Of a DNA stretch of 64,000 bases, positions 34,127-42,965 are shown piece after piece. The first letter of the stretch is position 1, and the number at the start of each line of letters is the position of its first letter. The notes under the pieces are model-generated. The model ran no database searches, had not been told where the DNA came from, and was given only the letters and a program-made list of their open reading frames with translations. The translations under genes and the position numbers were made by a program. Origin of the DNA: Tenacibaculum caenipelagi (GTDB lineage: Bacteria > Bacteroidota > Bacteroidia > Flavobacteriales > Flavobacteriaceae); contig NZ_SNYH01000005.1 of NCBI RefSeq assembly GCF_004363005.1, forward strand, positions 124,001-188,000, read 5' to 3'.

Positions 34127-34807
34127 ATGAATGGATATGATATAATATATAATAATAAAATTGATGACCATATTACATTTATTCGAATCAACCCTACTGA
34201 TATAAAAGTAACATTAAGGGAAATTTTTAATTCAATTTCTAATATTGCTTGGATAAGTTCTTTCGATGAAGATTATATTAAGGATGGTTTTAAAGTTAGA
34301 GCAGAAGCAACTATTGACTATATATCCAAAAATATAATAAGATCAAATGAAGATGAAGTGACTAAGAATTCTGGAGAATGCCTTGTTTCTGAATTAGCAA
34401 GAAAGACGGTTGTTAGTGAAATGAAATATTTAGATATCCCTTTGGGTGAATTAATAAAAGAGAAAGATTTTGGTAATCATGGTTTTGATTTTTTTTCAAA
34501 AAACAATGATAACATTTTACTCTTTGGAGAAGCTAAATATGTGGCTGCTCAGAATGCTTATGGTAAAGCTTTGAAGCAAATTGTAAAGTTTATTGGTAAA
34601 AAAGATAAATCGGATGTAATAGCTATAGATAAATTTTGTTGTGAAGACTCAAAGCGAAATTTTGCTTCAGGAAATAAAGGATTTATGGCTGCTTTTGCAG
34701 CTAAATCTACATCTACAAAAAAAATTATAAAAGGCATTCAAGAAAATACTGATTTTCAGGAGTTAATCAAGTATAATGAGTTAATTTGTATTGCTGTTAA
34801 TATATGA
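34127..34807 (+). CDS. hamA: HamA (DUF1837) nuclease-type effector of a Hachiman defence system
   Basis: A 226-residue protein with a PD-(D/E)xK-type core: Glu84 in SGECLVSELARK, Asp121 in NHGFDFFSK, then Glu135-x-Lys137 in LFGEAKYVAAQNAYGKAL. This matches the DUF1837 HamA arrangement, in which HamA cuts DNA once released by HamB on sensing damaged or phage DNA. It overlaps hamB by 4 bases (ATGA), the usual coupling. The call rests on the catalytic layout plus the neighbouring helicase; sequence similarity to named HamA proteins was not measured. Confidence 0.78.
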   Translation: MNGYDIIYNNKIDDHITFIRINPTDIKVTLREIFNSISNIAWISSFDEDYIKDGFKVRAEATIDYISKNIIRSNEDEVTKNSGECLVSELARKTVVSEMKYLDIPLGELIKEKDFGNHGFDFFSKNNDNILLFGEAKYVAAQNAYGKALKQIVKFIGKKDKSDVIAIDKFCCEDSKRNFASGNKGFMAAFAAKSTSTKKIIKGIQENTDFQELIKYNELICIAVNI

Positions 34808-37107
34808 AGGATATAATAAAGAAAATATTAACAGACAAAGATATTGAAGCTATTTTTGAGTATGTTATAGACCGCCTCTATAAAAATGGACCTGTATCCG
34901 TTTGTGATATGGAGATTCTATCTCTTTTGAAACTGTATCACAATGATGTTTTTAAAGAATTTAAAAACTCAATTTTGAACTACATGGCTCTTTTTTATAA
35001 GGATATTAAAAGTAACACCTTAAAAGAGGTTGTATTTGGTCAGTACAAAAAGTATTTAGAAGCTAAATATTCAAAGCATTACACGCCTGTACAAGCAAAT
35101 ATTGTAAAAGGTATAGAAAATAATAATTGTTTTAGTTTTTCAGCTCCAACAAGTACAGGAAAATCATTCGTATTTATGAATAAGATTCAAGAAACAAAAA
35201 ATGATGTAGTTGTAGTTGTTCCATCTCGTGCATTAATTAATGAATACTATTTAAAATTAAACGACAGCATTAAAGACAAGTCTGTCAATGTCTTAACCTT
35301 CATAGATAAGATAAACACACGATTTGCCAAGAGAAATGTTTTTATTGTCACTCCAGAAAGGTGCCGTGAACTATTTAAGTTAAAGAATGATTTTAATGTT
35401 GACTTATTTCTTTTTGATGAAGCTCAACTTAGTGATGAAAACTCGAAGAGAGGGCTTTATTTTGATAGTATAGTACGTAGATGTTATAAAGCTTTTCCCC
35501 AATCAAAATTTGTGTTTGCTCACCCATTCGTCAAAAACCCTGAATCTCAAATTGAAAAAAATCATTTTAAATCGGATAACCTGCATGCAGTTCAGTTTAA
35601 CCAAAAAAGTGTAGGACAACTGTTTTTATGTACTGATGATTTATGGAATTATTATCATTTTGGGATTGACAAAACAATTATGGGAAAGCAAAAACATCCT
35701 TGTCCGTTTGACCCAATTGAACAAACAATCAAAAATAAAGGTTCTGTTTTGTTTTATGTTTCAAAAGCAAAAATCTACAATAAAAAATTTATTAATAGGT
35801 TTAGTAAATACATTAATTTGTGTGAAGACATTAAAGACCCTAAAGCAGATTACTATATAGAACAAATTAAAGAATACACTGGCGGTGATACAAACTCCTT
35901 AAGAAGCCATTATTCACAGTTAATTTCATTCTTAAAAAAGGGAATTGTTATACATCATGGTTCCTTGCCTCTTCAAATCAGATTACTAATTGAACAATTT
36001 ACAAAAGATGGTTTATGTCGATTATGCTTTGCTACTTCTACATTAGAGCAAGGAATTAATATGCCTTTTGATGTTGTATTTCTAGATAGGTTAGATGGAA
36101 GTAAGCCTTTAGCCGTTAAAAATCTTATTGGACGTGCAGGTCGTTCATCTCTTGATAAAGAGTTTGATTTTGGTTATGTTATTGTAAGTTCTCCAGGTAG
36201 AATGTCGAAATTTAGAGAAATAATACAATCAGATGAGATATTAGATAATGTATCCTTATTAGAAAAAGAAGAAACGCAAGATGATGATTACAATGATTTC
36301 AAAGAGGCTATTATTAACGATACATATTCTGATGAGTATAACCTTACTGAAAAAGATCTACAAAAGTTAAGTAATAATGCTGTAGATCCTGTTATTAAAG
36401 ATATCCTTAATTCTGTATTTCACAATGATACTCTAATTCCATTAAAAATTTTAACAAGTACTTCTCAAAATCGTTTGGAATTATATGCCCATTTTCAGAA
36501 GTTATATAGCATTTATCTTGGTAGAAATCTTGAACGAGGTGAGCAGAATGTATTTAATACAGCAATTAAAATAATTCTATGGCAAGTACATGGAAAAACA
36601 TTCAAAAACATATGTTGGTATCGATATGCATATGCAAGTAAATCACATGAGAGAGATATTCAAAAGAAGTTGGGGCAAAACACCGACCGATTAGAAGCTG
36701 CATTCTTTACTGAATACAAAGATTTACCTGACAAAAGGATTAATGTATATAATAAACTTGATGGTGTTAAAGCTAAAAATGTAGACTATGATTTAATTAT
36801 GTTTGATACTTATGATTATATAGATAAATTAATTGGTTTTAAACTGAGTGATATTTTATATGCTACTTTCTATAAATATTATGAACGTAAAACTGATTCA
36901 AGAGCATTAAAATTAGCTAAATTTATTAAATACGGAACAGATAATGAAAAGCATATCTGGATGTTGAGATATGGAATGTCCTTTGAAGATATTGAACTTT
37001 TAGAAAAATATATTGACGATATTAATTCAACACAGATTGTTTTTAAAAATTCTATTTATACTATACCTGATGAAGATAAGAAATCGATTTTGAGATTCCT
37101 AAACTAA
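34804..37107 (+). CDS. hamB: HamB superfamily 2 helicase of a Hachiman defence system
   Basis: A 767-residue Ski2-like SF2 helicase. Motif I is APTSTGKS (114-121), Ia VVVPSRALINEY, motif II DEAQ (205-208, instead of DEAH), motif V ATSTLEQGINMPF (409-421) and motif VI GRAGRSS (443-449). The C-terminal 300 residues are helical and have no recognised motif. In Hachiman, HamB scans DNA and controls HamA. Together with the overlapping hamA gene this forms a complete two-gene system. A different two-gene defence system with the same architecture cannot be fully excluded. Confidence 0.8.
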   Translation: MKDIIKKILTDKDIEAIFEYVIDRLYKNGPVSVCDMEILSLLKLYHNDVFKEFKNSILNYMALFYKDIKSNTLKEVVFGQYKKYLEAKYSKHYTPVQANIVKGIENNNCFSFSAPTSTGKSFVFMNKIQETKNDVVVVVPSRALINEYYLKLNDSIKDKSVNVLTFIDKINTRFAKRNVFIVTPERCRELFKLKNDFNVDLFLFDEAQLSDENSKRGLYFDSIVRRCYKAFPQSKFVFAHPFVKNPESQIEKNHFKSDNLHAVQFNQKSVGQLFLCTDDLWNYYHFGIDKTIMGKQKHPCPFDPIEQTIKNKGSVLFYVSKAKIYNKKFINRFSKYINLCEDIKDPKADYYIEQIKEYTGGDTNSLRSHYSQLISFLKKGIVIHHGSLPLQIRLLIEQFTKDGLCRLCFATSTLEQGINMPFDVVFLDRLDGSKPLAVKNLIGRAGRSSLDKEFDFGYVIVSSPGRMSKFREIIQSDEILDNVSLLEKEETQDDDYNDFKEAIINDTYSDEYNLTEKDLQKLSNNAVDPVIKDILNSVFHNDTLIPLKILTSTSQNRLELYAHFQKLYSIYLGRNLERGEQNVFNTAIKIILWQVHGKTFKNICWYRYAYASKSHERDIQKKLGQNTDRLEAAFFTEYKDLPDKRINVYNKLDGVKAKNVDYDLIMFDTYDYIDKLIGFKLSDILYATFYKYYERKTDSRALKLAKFIKYGTDNEKHIWMLRYGMSFEDIELLEKYIDDINSTQIVFKNSIYTIPDEDKKSILRFLN

Positions 37108-37149
37108 GAGAATAGTTTGAATACCAAACTCTAGCAACAATCATTACCC

Positions 37150-37183
37150 ACAACAATGTATAATGTCGATTATGGCAGATTCG
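37150..37183 (+). repeat. Dispersed motif M2, copy B
   Basis: ACAACAATGTATAAT, followed by ATTATGG and CAGATTC, matches the first part of copies at 14433 and 38346. It lies 42 bases after hamB, the same distance as copy A from the PIN gene. Confidence 0.45.
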
Positions 37184-37326
37184 CCTATTTCTCCCCCTTT
37201 GATTCTTTCCTTTTTTAGTAAATAGTTGTTTAAACGACAACTACTCTTATATAAATTATACCAACAAACTCAAAAAGATCTCTTTTAAAACCTACCTCAC
37301 CTAAAAGGATATTACTTTTTCAAAAC

Positions 37327-37350
37327 AAAACGCAGTTAACTGCGTTTTTT
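37327..37350 (+). terminator. Palindromic terminator-like hairpin upstream of the MarR gene
   Basis: A 9-bp stem AAAACGCAG/CTGCGTTTT with loop TTAA, then a few more Ts. It may end transcription from the Hachiman region just before the MarR promoter. Confidence 0.6.
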
Positions 37351-37353
37351 ATC

Positions 37354-37376
37354 TATCTTTGACCAAAATAGTCAAA
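37354..37376 (+). promoter_or_regulatory. -7 box with overlapping MarR operator
   Basis: TATCTTTG (37354-37361) is an exact -7 box. TTTGAC (37358-37363) and GTCAAA (37371-37376) form a 7-base-spaced inverted repeat running from the -7 box into the A of the start codon. A MarR dimer bound here would block transcription. Confidence 0.6.
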
Positions 37377-37855
37377 TGAACAATGATTTAGTAAGAGAAA
37401 TGGGATATATCGCTTTAGCAACACGACTAAAGCGAATTAGTGATAAAATGACCCATAGTACACGGTTAATGTATCGAAACTTAAATATTGATATAGAACC
37501 TAACTGGTATTTAGTTTTAATAATAGTACAACAAAACCCAAACATTTCAGTAATGGAGATTGCAGAAAGCTTAGGGTTTACGCATCAGTCGGTAATTACA
37601 ATGACCAACAAAATGATAAAAAAAGAGTACTTACAAGCTTCTAAAGACGAAAAAGATAAAAGAAAAACAGTTTTCAACTTAAACCAAAAAGCGATCGAAA
37701 TTCTACCTAAAATAGAACAAATATGGGGCTATGGTAAAGAAGTAATCTATGAGTTACTCAATGAAGATATATCCATTATTGAGCATTTAGAGGTATTAGA
37801 ATCCAATCTCGAAAAAGCATCCTTTGGCGAAAGAATACTAGAAAAAAACAACTAA
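37376..37855 (+). CDS. MarR-family regulator next to OsmC
   Basis: A 159-residue winged-helix regulator: NISVMEIAESLGFTHQSVITMTNKMIKKEYLQASKDEKDKRK gives helix 3, the recognition helix and the wing (in parts). The N-terminal region holds no conserved Cys as in classical OhrR, so if it senses peroxide it does so differently. The OsmC gene follows after 8 bases, so the regulator most likely controls both through the inverted repeat overlapping its start. Confidence 0.85.
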   Translation: MNNDLVREMGYIALATRLKRISDKMTHSTRLMYRNLNIDIEPNWYLVLIIVQQNPNISVMEIAESLGFTHQSVITMTNKMIKKEYLQASKDEKDKRKTVFNLNQKAIEILPKIEQIWGYGKEVIYELLNEDISIIEHLEVLESNLEKASFGERILEKNN

Positions 37856-37863
37856 CAATTCAT

Positions 37864-38334
37864 ATGAAAAAACACAACTACCAAATAAAAGTTGAATGGA
37901 CAGGAAATGAAGGTAACGGAACCTTAAATTATAAGTCGTATAATAGAAACCATAAAATTATAGCACCCGGAAAATATGACGAAATAAAGGGTTCATCTGA
38001 TCCTTCCTTTTTAGGAGACCAAACAAGATATAACCCAGAAGACCTTTTTTTATCTTCCTTATCTGCTTGTCATATGCTTTGGTATTTGCACTTATGTTCT
38101 GTTCACAAAATCACCGTAACTGACTATGTAGATAATGCTACAGGAATTATGGAAGAAACTGAAAATGGAAGTGGAAAATTCACGGAAGTTACCCTCAATC
38201 CAATCGTGAAAATCATTGACGAAAATATGATTCCTAAAGCGAACGAACTACACAAAGAAGCAAATAAAATGTGTTTTATTGCTAATTCTTGTAACTTCAA
38301 AATAGGACATAATCCAAACACATTGGTGGGATAA
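37864..38334 (+). CDS. OsmC/Ohr-family peroxiredoxin
   Basis: A 156-residue OsmC-fold protein with the two reactive cysteines Cys69 (SSLSACHMLWYLH) and Cys143 (CFIANSCNFKIG), plus an extra Cys137. OsmC/Ohr proteins reduce organic hydroperoxides using lipoyl or other thiol partners in the cytoplasm. RYNPEDLFLSSLSACH is the family signature. It is cotranscribed with the MarR gene. Confidence 0.88.
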   Translation: MKKHNYQIKVEWTGNEGNGTLNYKSYNRNHKIIAPGKYDEIKGSSDPSFLGDQTRYNPEDLFLSSLSACHMLWYLHLCSVHKITVTDYVDNATGIMEETENGSGKFTEVTLNPIVKIIDENMIPKANELHKEANKMCFIANSCNFKIGHNPNTLVG

Positions 38335-38345
38335 AAACCAACTAG

Positions 38346-38404
38346 TAACAATGTATAACTGTAATTCCGAATAGATTCGACCACGTCCGAATTTATTCGG
38401 AATT
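38346..38404 (+). repeat. Dispersed motif M2, copy C, with long hairpin
   Basis: TAACAATGTATAACTG, then ATTCCG, AGATTC and CCACGTCC, as in copy A at 14433. Here the element folds: AATTCCGAAT (38363-38372) pairs with ATTCGGAATT (38395-38404), and inside that ATTCG (38375-38379) pairs with CGAAT (38388-38392), leaving a small internal bulge. The following T run could make it a terminator for the osmC gene. Confidence 0.55.
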
Positions 38405-38496
38405 TTTATACTAGCACCAAACCAAAAATTAAAGTATCTTTAATCCGCTAACTGAAGTTATATGAAATCGCTATCATAAAAAGAAAAAGCAACCTT

Positions 38497-38889
38497 ATGA
38501 ACACGCCTATTTTAATCGCTAATATCCTAACCTTATTGGCTTTTCTAATCCATACTTTTATGGGTGACAGAGAATTGAAAATAATTGAGCCCGAAGACGA
38601 TCCAAAACATTTAAAACGAGAAAAATGGACCATGGCGAGAAGTGGTTGGCATTGGATTTCGTTTGATTTATTGTTTGCCTCAATTGGGCTTGGATTTATC
38701 AATTTTACCGACTATTTAGAAAATGAAACGCAGTTACTTCAACTATTAGCCATTTACTTTTTTGGATATGGGATTGCTTGGTTGATTGGAATAACAATTT
38801 CTAAAAAGTTTCCAAAGAACTATTTAAAATTAGGGCAATGGATGTTGTTGTGGCTAATAAGCGGACTCATTTATTGGGGAATACACTAA
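38497..38889 (+). CDS. Small four-span membrane protein, function unknown
   Basis: A 130-residue protein with hydrophobic spans at about 4-22, 50-70, 78-98 and 108-128, and a charged loop (DRELKIIEPEDDPKHLKREKWTMARSG in parts). I recognise no named family. A promoter-like TATCTTTAATCCGC lies at 38441-38454, followed by GAAGTTATATG; the same string recurs at 43478-43502. Confidence 0.6.
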   Translation: MNTPILIANILTLLAFLIHTFMGDRELKIIEPEDDPKHLKREKWTMARSGWHWISFDLLFASIGLGFINFTDYLENETQLLQLLAIYFFGYGIAWLIGITISKKFPKNYLKLGQWMLLWLISGLIYWGIH

Positions 38890-38960
38890 ATAGCTACGCT
38901 AAGTTCAGCAGATATATAAACTTGTCATTAAAACTTCAAAAAAGACATTAAATAAAAATT

Positions 38961-40529
38961 ATGAAAAAAGTAATTCTATTTCTCTCATTAATAACTATTG
39001 TTTCTCTCACTAACGCTGTTACCGCACAAGAAATCAATTCCTCTGAAATTGACGCGCTTGTAAATAGAGCATTAACATCAACTCCTTCAGTAGGAATTGC
39101 AGTCGCTGTGGTGAAAGATGGAAAAGTGATTCATTCAAAAGGATATGGGGTTAAATCCGTCGAAAACAAAGAAAAGGTAGATGAAAACACTTTATTTGCC
39201 ATTGCTTCAAACTCAAAAGCATTTACAGCTGCTACTCTAGCAATATTGGTTGATGAAGGAAAACTAAAATGGGAAGACAAAGTAATTACGTACATTCCTG
39301 AGTTTAAAATGTACAACGATTATGTAACCGCTAATTTTACTATTCTCGATCTTTTAACTCACAGAAGTGGTTTAGGACTGGGCGCAGGAGATTTAATGTT
39401 TTTTCCTGATGGTTCCAATTTCACAATCAAAGATGTAGTAAGTAGTTTTCAATATCAAAAACCAGTTTCTGCATTCCGTACTAAATACGATTACGACAAT
39501 CTTCTGTATATAGTAGCTGGTGAAGTCGTAGCACGAGTTAGTGGTATGAGTTGGGCAGATTTTGTACAGTCAAGAATATTTAATCCGTTAGGAATGAAAA
39601 ATTCTGCTCCTGTAAGTTCTAAATTATCTAAAAATGCAAACCTAGCATTCCCGCATGATTCCGAAGGTGAAAAAATAAAACAATTGGCTACTTACGATAA
39701 CGATTTGATTGCAGCTGCTGGTGGTATTTATACAAGTGTACATGATTTAACCCAATGGATGCTCGTGCAACTAAACAATGGGAAATATGGCAAAGAGTTA
39801 TCCAATAAATTGTTTTCTGAGAAACAGCAAAGACAAATGTGGAAGCCTCATACGAACTTAGGATTCTCCACGAAACCTAACCCTAGAACCCAGCAACATT
39901 TTGCTGCTTATGGTTTAGGGTGGTTTATTGCAGATAAGCAAGGAAAAATTGTCATTAGTCATACAGGTGGTTTACCAGGTATGCTATCAAAAACGGTGTT
40001 AGTTCCTGAACTTAACTTGGGAATTGTGGTTTTGACAAACTCCTTACCTGGAGGAAAAGCATACAGTGCTATTCCTGAAACAATCCTTGATTCATATTTA
40101 AAGATTGAAGAACGAGATTGGGTTAAAATATTAGCAGATCAAGCAAAAGCTACTGGGCAAAAGTCAGATTCTGTTACTACCAAAGTTTGGAAAACTGTTA
40201 AAAAAAACAAATCGTCAATCATAAATACCAATAACTACCTTGGAACCTATAAAGATGATTGGTTTGGTGAGGTAACAATATCTTTAAAGAATGAAAAGCT
40301 TTGGTTTACTTCTAAACGTTCACCTAAGTTGAATGGACAGATGTTCTACTACAAAGCGACTACTTTTGCAATTAAATGGGAATATACAGATATGAATGCC
40401 GATGCGTTTGCTACATTTAATTTAGATGAAGAAGGTAAAGCAATGGGTATAAAAATGAAAGGCATATCTCCTAACATTGATTTCAGTTTTGACTTTCAAG
40501 ATTTAAACTTAAAACGAGTTGAGAAATAA
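38961..40529 (+). CDS. Secreted serine hydrolase (class C beta-lactamase fold) with C-terminal extension
   Basis: A 522-residue exported protein: signal peptide 1-22, then a beta-lactamase/D-Ala-D-Ala peptidase fold with SxxK at Ser83-Lys86 (ASNSKAF), the YxN-type tyrosine in KYDYDNLLYIVAG, and HTGG in place of KTG (VISHTGGLPGML). After about residue 410 comes a DUF3471-like beta domain (NNYLGTYKDDWFGEVTISLK). Family members are peptidases or esterases of the envelope; lactam resistance is not implied. Confidence 0.87.
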   Translation: MKKVILFLSLITIVSLTNAVTAQEINSSEIDALVNRALTSTPSVGIAVAVVKDGKVIHSKGYGVKSVENKEKVDENTLFAIASNSKAFTAATLAILVDEGKLKWEDKVITYIPEFKMYNDYVTANFTILDLLTHRSGLGLGAGDLMFFPDGSNFTIKDVVSSFQYQKPVSAFRTKYDYDNLLYIVAGEVVARVSGMSWADFVQSRIFNPLGMKNSAPVSSKLSKNANLAFPHDSEGEKIKQLATYDNDLIAAAGGIYTSVHDLTQWMLVQLNNGKYGKELSNKLFSEKQQRQMWKPHTNLGFSTKPNPRTQQHFAAYGLGWFIADKQGKIVISHTGGLPGMLSKTVLVPELNLGIVVLTNSLPGGKAYSAIPETILDSYLKIEERDWVKILADQAKATGQKSDSVTTKVWKTVKKNKSSIINTNNYLGTYKDDWFGEVTISLKNEKLWFTSKRSPKLNGQMFYYKATTFAIKWEYTDMNADAFATFNLDEEGKAMGIKMKGISPNIDFSFDFQDLNLKRVEK

Positions 40530-40569
40530 CTAGTTTTTACCTACCCCCTATAAAAGCCCCCCGATTACT

Positions 40570-41262
40570 ATGAAAAACAATAGATCAACTAAGCTAGACC
40601 AAACCTTTTTAACGGAGTATAAATTATCTACTGCTCCTCCACCAACAGATACTTTGTTCTGGAAAATGTGGAATGCCTGCCAAGACATTGCTAATGAAAC
40701 GTTGAATACTCAATTTATTCAAGAGATTAAATCGGGAACGCTCAACCCTGTACATTATGGAGGGTTTAATATTAGTGACGCCTACTACTGTTTTAAAGGA
40801 GCGCAAGATTATCTAAATGCAATGGACAGAGCTTCAAATCCAACTCTTAAGGCATTTTTACACAAAAAATACAATAGCTATCAAAAATACAATGATACGT
40901 TTCCAAAAACATGGCGTATTAAAGATGCGGAGGGGATTATACCTAGTGAGGTTTGTAAATTGTATTCTAAATTTGAGTCTATGGTAGCCTCTCATCAAGA
41001 TCCCATTTACGCGCTTATAGTCATGATACCTTGTGAATATTTATGGGCTTGGTTAGCCGCACAGCTATCTCCTACTTCTTCAAAAAATCTTTATGCTCCA
41101 TGGATTACTGGCAACAATGACCCTAATGGTGCTTATGCGATGGGGAACTTTTTAGAGGAGTACCAGAAAGAAAATCCTGTAGATGAAAAATTAGCAACAC
41201 AGCTCTATACCCAAGCAATAACCTACGAATATCAAAATTTTAATACTGCATTAAGCAGTTAA
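40570..41262 (+). CDS. TenA/thiaminase-II-like protein
   Basis: A 230-residue all-helical protein of the heme-oxygenase-like fold. Segments pointing to TenA are the N-terminal TLFWKMWNACQDIANETLN, HYGGFNISDAYYCFKGAQDYLN, and PCEYLWAWLAAQLSP followed by NLYAPWITGN. True TenA salvages the thiamine pyrimidine; the divergent Tyr/Cys pattern here suggests a relative with another substrate. No thiamine genes are nearby. Confidence 0.65.
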   Translation: MKNNRSTKLDQTFLTEYKLSTAPPPTDTLFWKMWNACQDIANETLNTQFIQEIKSGTLNPVHYGGFNISDAYYCFKGAQDYLNAMDRASNPTLKAFLHKKYNSYQKYNDTFPKTWRIKDAEGIIPSEVCKLYSKFESMVASHQDPIYALIVMIPCEYLWAWLAAQLSPTSSKNLYAPWITGNNDPNGAYAMGNFLEEYQKENPVDEKLATQLYTQAITYEYQNFNTALSS

Positions 41263-41266
41263 AAAA

Positions 41267-41298
41267 AACTTCCTTACTAAATAGTAAGGAAGTTTTTT
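41267..41298 (+). terminator. Terminator after the TenA-like gene
   Basis: A 13-bp perfect stem AACTTCCTTACTA and complement with a 2-base gap (loop opens to 6), then T run. Confidence 0.85.
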
Positions 41299-41346
41299 GA
41301 AAACAGATATCTCTTTATCTAGACACTATTTAAGTAAATTTTAATA

Positions 41347-41853
41347 TCAATACTCTTCAAATTCCGTAACAAAAAAGTAATCGGCATCTTTATTATTTAC
41401 AAAGTAAATACCTTCACCAAAAATATACTCCACATATTTTTTGTTAACTTCCACGTTAAACCCTCTCTTTGTAGGTTTAAGTTTAAAGCTATCATTTGGG
41501 TCTTTTTTGTATCTTAAAACAATGTAAGTATCATAAATATTATCAACATCTTTATCAACATAAATTAGCTTTGTTACATATTGTGGACTATAAGCTCTAG
41601 CTTGATTAAGCTTCATTTTATCTTTTGATGCAAATTTTATTCTAGATCTTCTAGTTTCGTTTACTCTAATTTTATAAGGAATGGTCTTTCCATCCATGGT
41701 TTCAACATTTACGATATAAACATTAGTTGTTTCCATTCTTTGCTTATTTTCTTGTGCATTTATGCTCGTTACTATTAAAAACGGCAACAGCATTACCGCT
41801 ATTTTAATTGCTTTACTAATTGATGTAAAGCATGTTGGAAGTAAATTTTTCAT
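41347..41853 (-). CDS. Hypothetical secreted protein
   Basis: A 168-residue protein with a long signal peptide (hydrophobic core about residues 15-30, cleavage near INAQ). The mature part is beta-rich and lysine-rich (TIPYKIRVNETRRSRIKFASKDK, EYIFGEGIYFVNNKDADYFF). No family recognised. It follows the outer-membrane-like protein gene on the minus strand by 27 bases and may share its transcript. Confidence 0.6.
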   Translation of the reverse strand: MKNLLPTCFTSISKAIKIAVMLLPFLIVTSINAQENKQRMETTNVYIVNVETMDGKTIPYKIRVNETRRSRIKFASKDKMKLNQARAYSPQYVTKLIYVDKDVDNIYDTYIVLRYKKDPNDSFKLKPTKRGFNVEVNKKYVEYIFGEGIYFVNNKDADYFFVTEFEEY

Positions 41854-41880
41854 CTTTATTGTTTTTAAAGTTAATTATTA

Positions 41881-42369
41881 TTAAAACTGGTATCTAATAC
41901 CAATTGCTATATCAAAGTCTAAATCATTGTTATCATAAATCTCATTACCAAAACCTATTTCAGGTCTAAAATCTAATGAAAGCAATAGTGGAATATCAAA
42001 ATTATATTCAATCCCTATATCACCTGCTGCAAACACAAAAGTGTCTGTAAAATCATTCCCATTGTTATTATTAAAGCTATAGGATCCTAAACCACCACCA
42101 AGACCAACATACCAATTAAAACCTGCATCAATATTCCAAACCCATTGATATAAACCAGCTAGCTTAAATCCATCATAATTTTTACCATCTCTCCAACCTA
42201 AGTCAAACTCCAATCGATTGTTTTCACTTAAACCTCTTTGATAAGATACTTCTGCTCCAAAACCATCACTATCTCCTAATCTTAATCCTAAAGCATTTTT
42301 TGAAATATCTTGAGCATTCATGGTGAATCCAATTATCAACATTATACTAGCAATTATTGTATTTTTCAT
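41881..42369 (-). CDS. Small outer-membrane beta-barrel-like protein
   Basis: A 162-residue protein with signal peptide (1-19, ending MNAQ) and alternating strands with aromatic girdle residues: GAEVSYQRGLSENNRLEFDLGWRDG, WNWYVGLGGGLGSYSF, and a terminal aromatic FDIAIGIRYQF, as expected for an eight-strand outer membrane barrel. Role unknown. It lies just after the broken lipoprotein gene. Confidence 0.7.
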   Translation of the reverse strand: MKNTIIASIMLIIGFTMNAQDISKNALGLRLGDSDGFGAEVSYQRGLSENNRLEFDLGWRDGKNYDGFKLAGLYQWVWNIDAGFNWYVGLGGGLGSYSFNNNNGNDFTDTFVFAAGDIGIEYNFDIPLLLSLDFRPEIGFGNEIYDNNDLDFDIAIGIRYQF

Positions 42370-42380
42370 GTTCTTCTAAT

Positions 42381-42734
42381 TTATATTATTGTTTTGTTTT
42401 CGCTTTTTTTTGATTTTGTCCCCATTCTATTTAGGGCGTACATAGGTGCAAACTTTTGTTTTAATCTAGCTAACTCTTCAAATTTTTGAGTTGCTTCTTC
42501 TATATCTCTTTTTTAAGATTCTTTAAGTTTTGTTGGCAGTATTTTGGGAGTCGTGTAAGGTTTTCAATATTTTCCAATTAGAATTGGCTCGTGCAAAATC
42601 TAAATTAGACATCAAATCTACATAGCTTGTATATTCATCTACGTTTTGTTTGGCTACTTCCCTTTTTTCATCTCTACAAGATGTGAATAGTAAACTTAAT
42701 ATGCATATGAGGACTTTAATTTTATTGTTCTCAT
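42381..42734 (-). pseudogene. Frameshifted stress-type lipoprotein gene
   Basis: Reading the minus strand from ATG 42734 gives MRTIK and then the frame is lost. One base over, the frame reads KVLICILSLLFTSC (a lipobox) and EVAKQNVDEYTSYVDLMSN, ANSNWKILKTLHD, stopping at 42523. After two more shifts it continues KRDIEEATQKFEELARLKQKF and ends at 42381. At least three indels are needed to restore one protein of about 115 residues. Flavobacteria carry such small YVDSxxN / NW-repeat lipoproteins beside lmo0937-type genes. Sequencing error is possible for one indel, not easily for three. Confidence 0.6.
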
Positions 42735-42761
42735 GATTTTAATCTTTAATCTCTTTTATTA

Positions 42762-42914
42762 TTAAATTCTTTTCCCTCCTATTAATCTAAACAGAACTGC
42801 TATGACTGCTATGACTAATAAAATGTGTATTATTTCGCCAGCATTATATACAAAAAAACCTAATAACCAACCTATTACAAGTATAACTGCAATGATGTAT
42901 AATAAATTTCTCAT
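42762..42914 (-). CDS. Lmo0937-family (DUF5670) small membrane protein
   Basis: A 50-residue protein, too short for many gene finders: MRNLLYIIAVILVIGWLLGF, FVYNAGEIIHILLVIAVIAV, LFRLIGGKRI. Two membrane helices separated by a short loop with NAG are typical of this family, which is often stress-induced and of unknown activity. It lies 27 bases upstream of the broken lipoprotein gene on the same strand. Confidence 0.82.
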   Translation of the reverse strand: MRNLLYIIAVILVIGWLLGFFVYNAGEIIHILLVIAVIAVLFRLIGGKRI

Positions 42915-42965
42915 TTCTTTATGTTTTTAATTGTTAAAATCTTAACCTACTTTTTATAGAGATAT

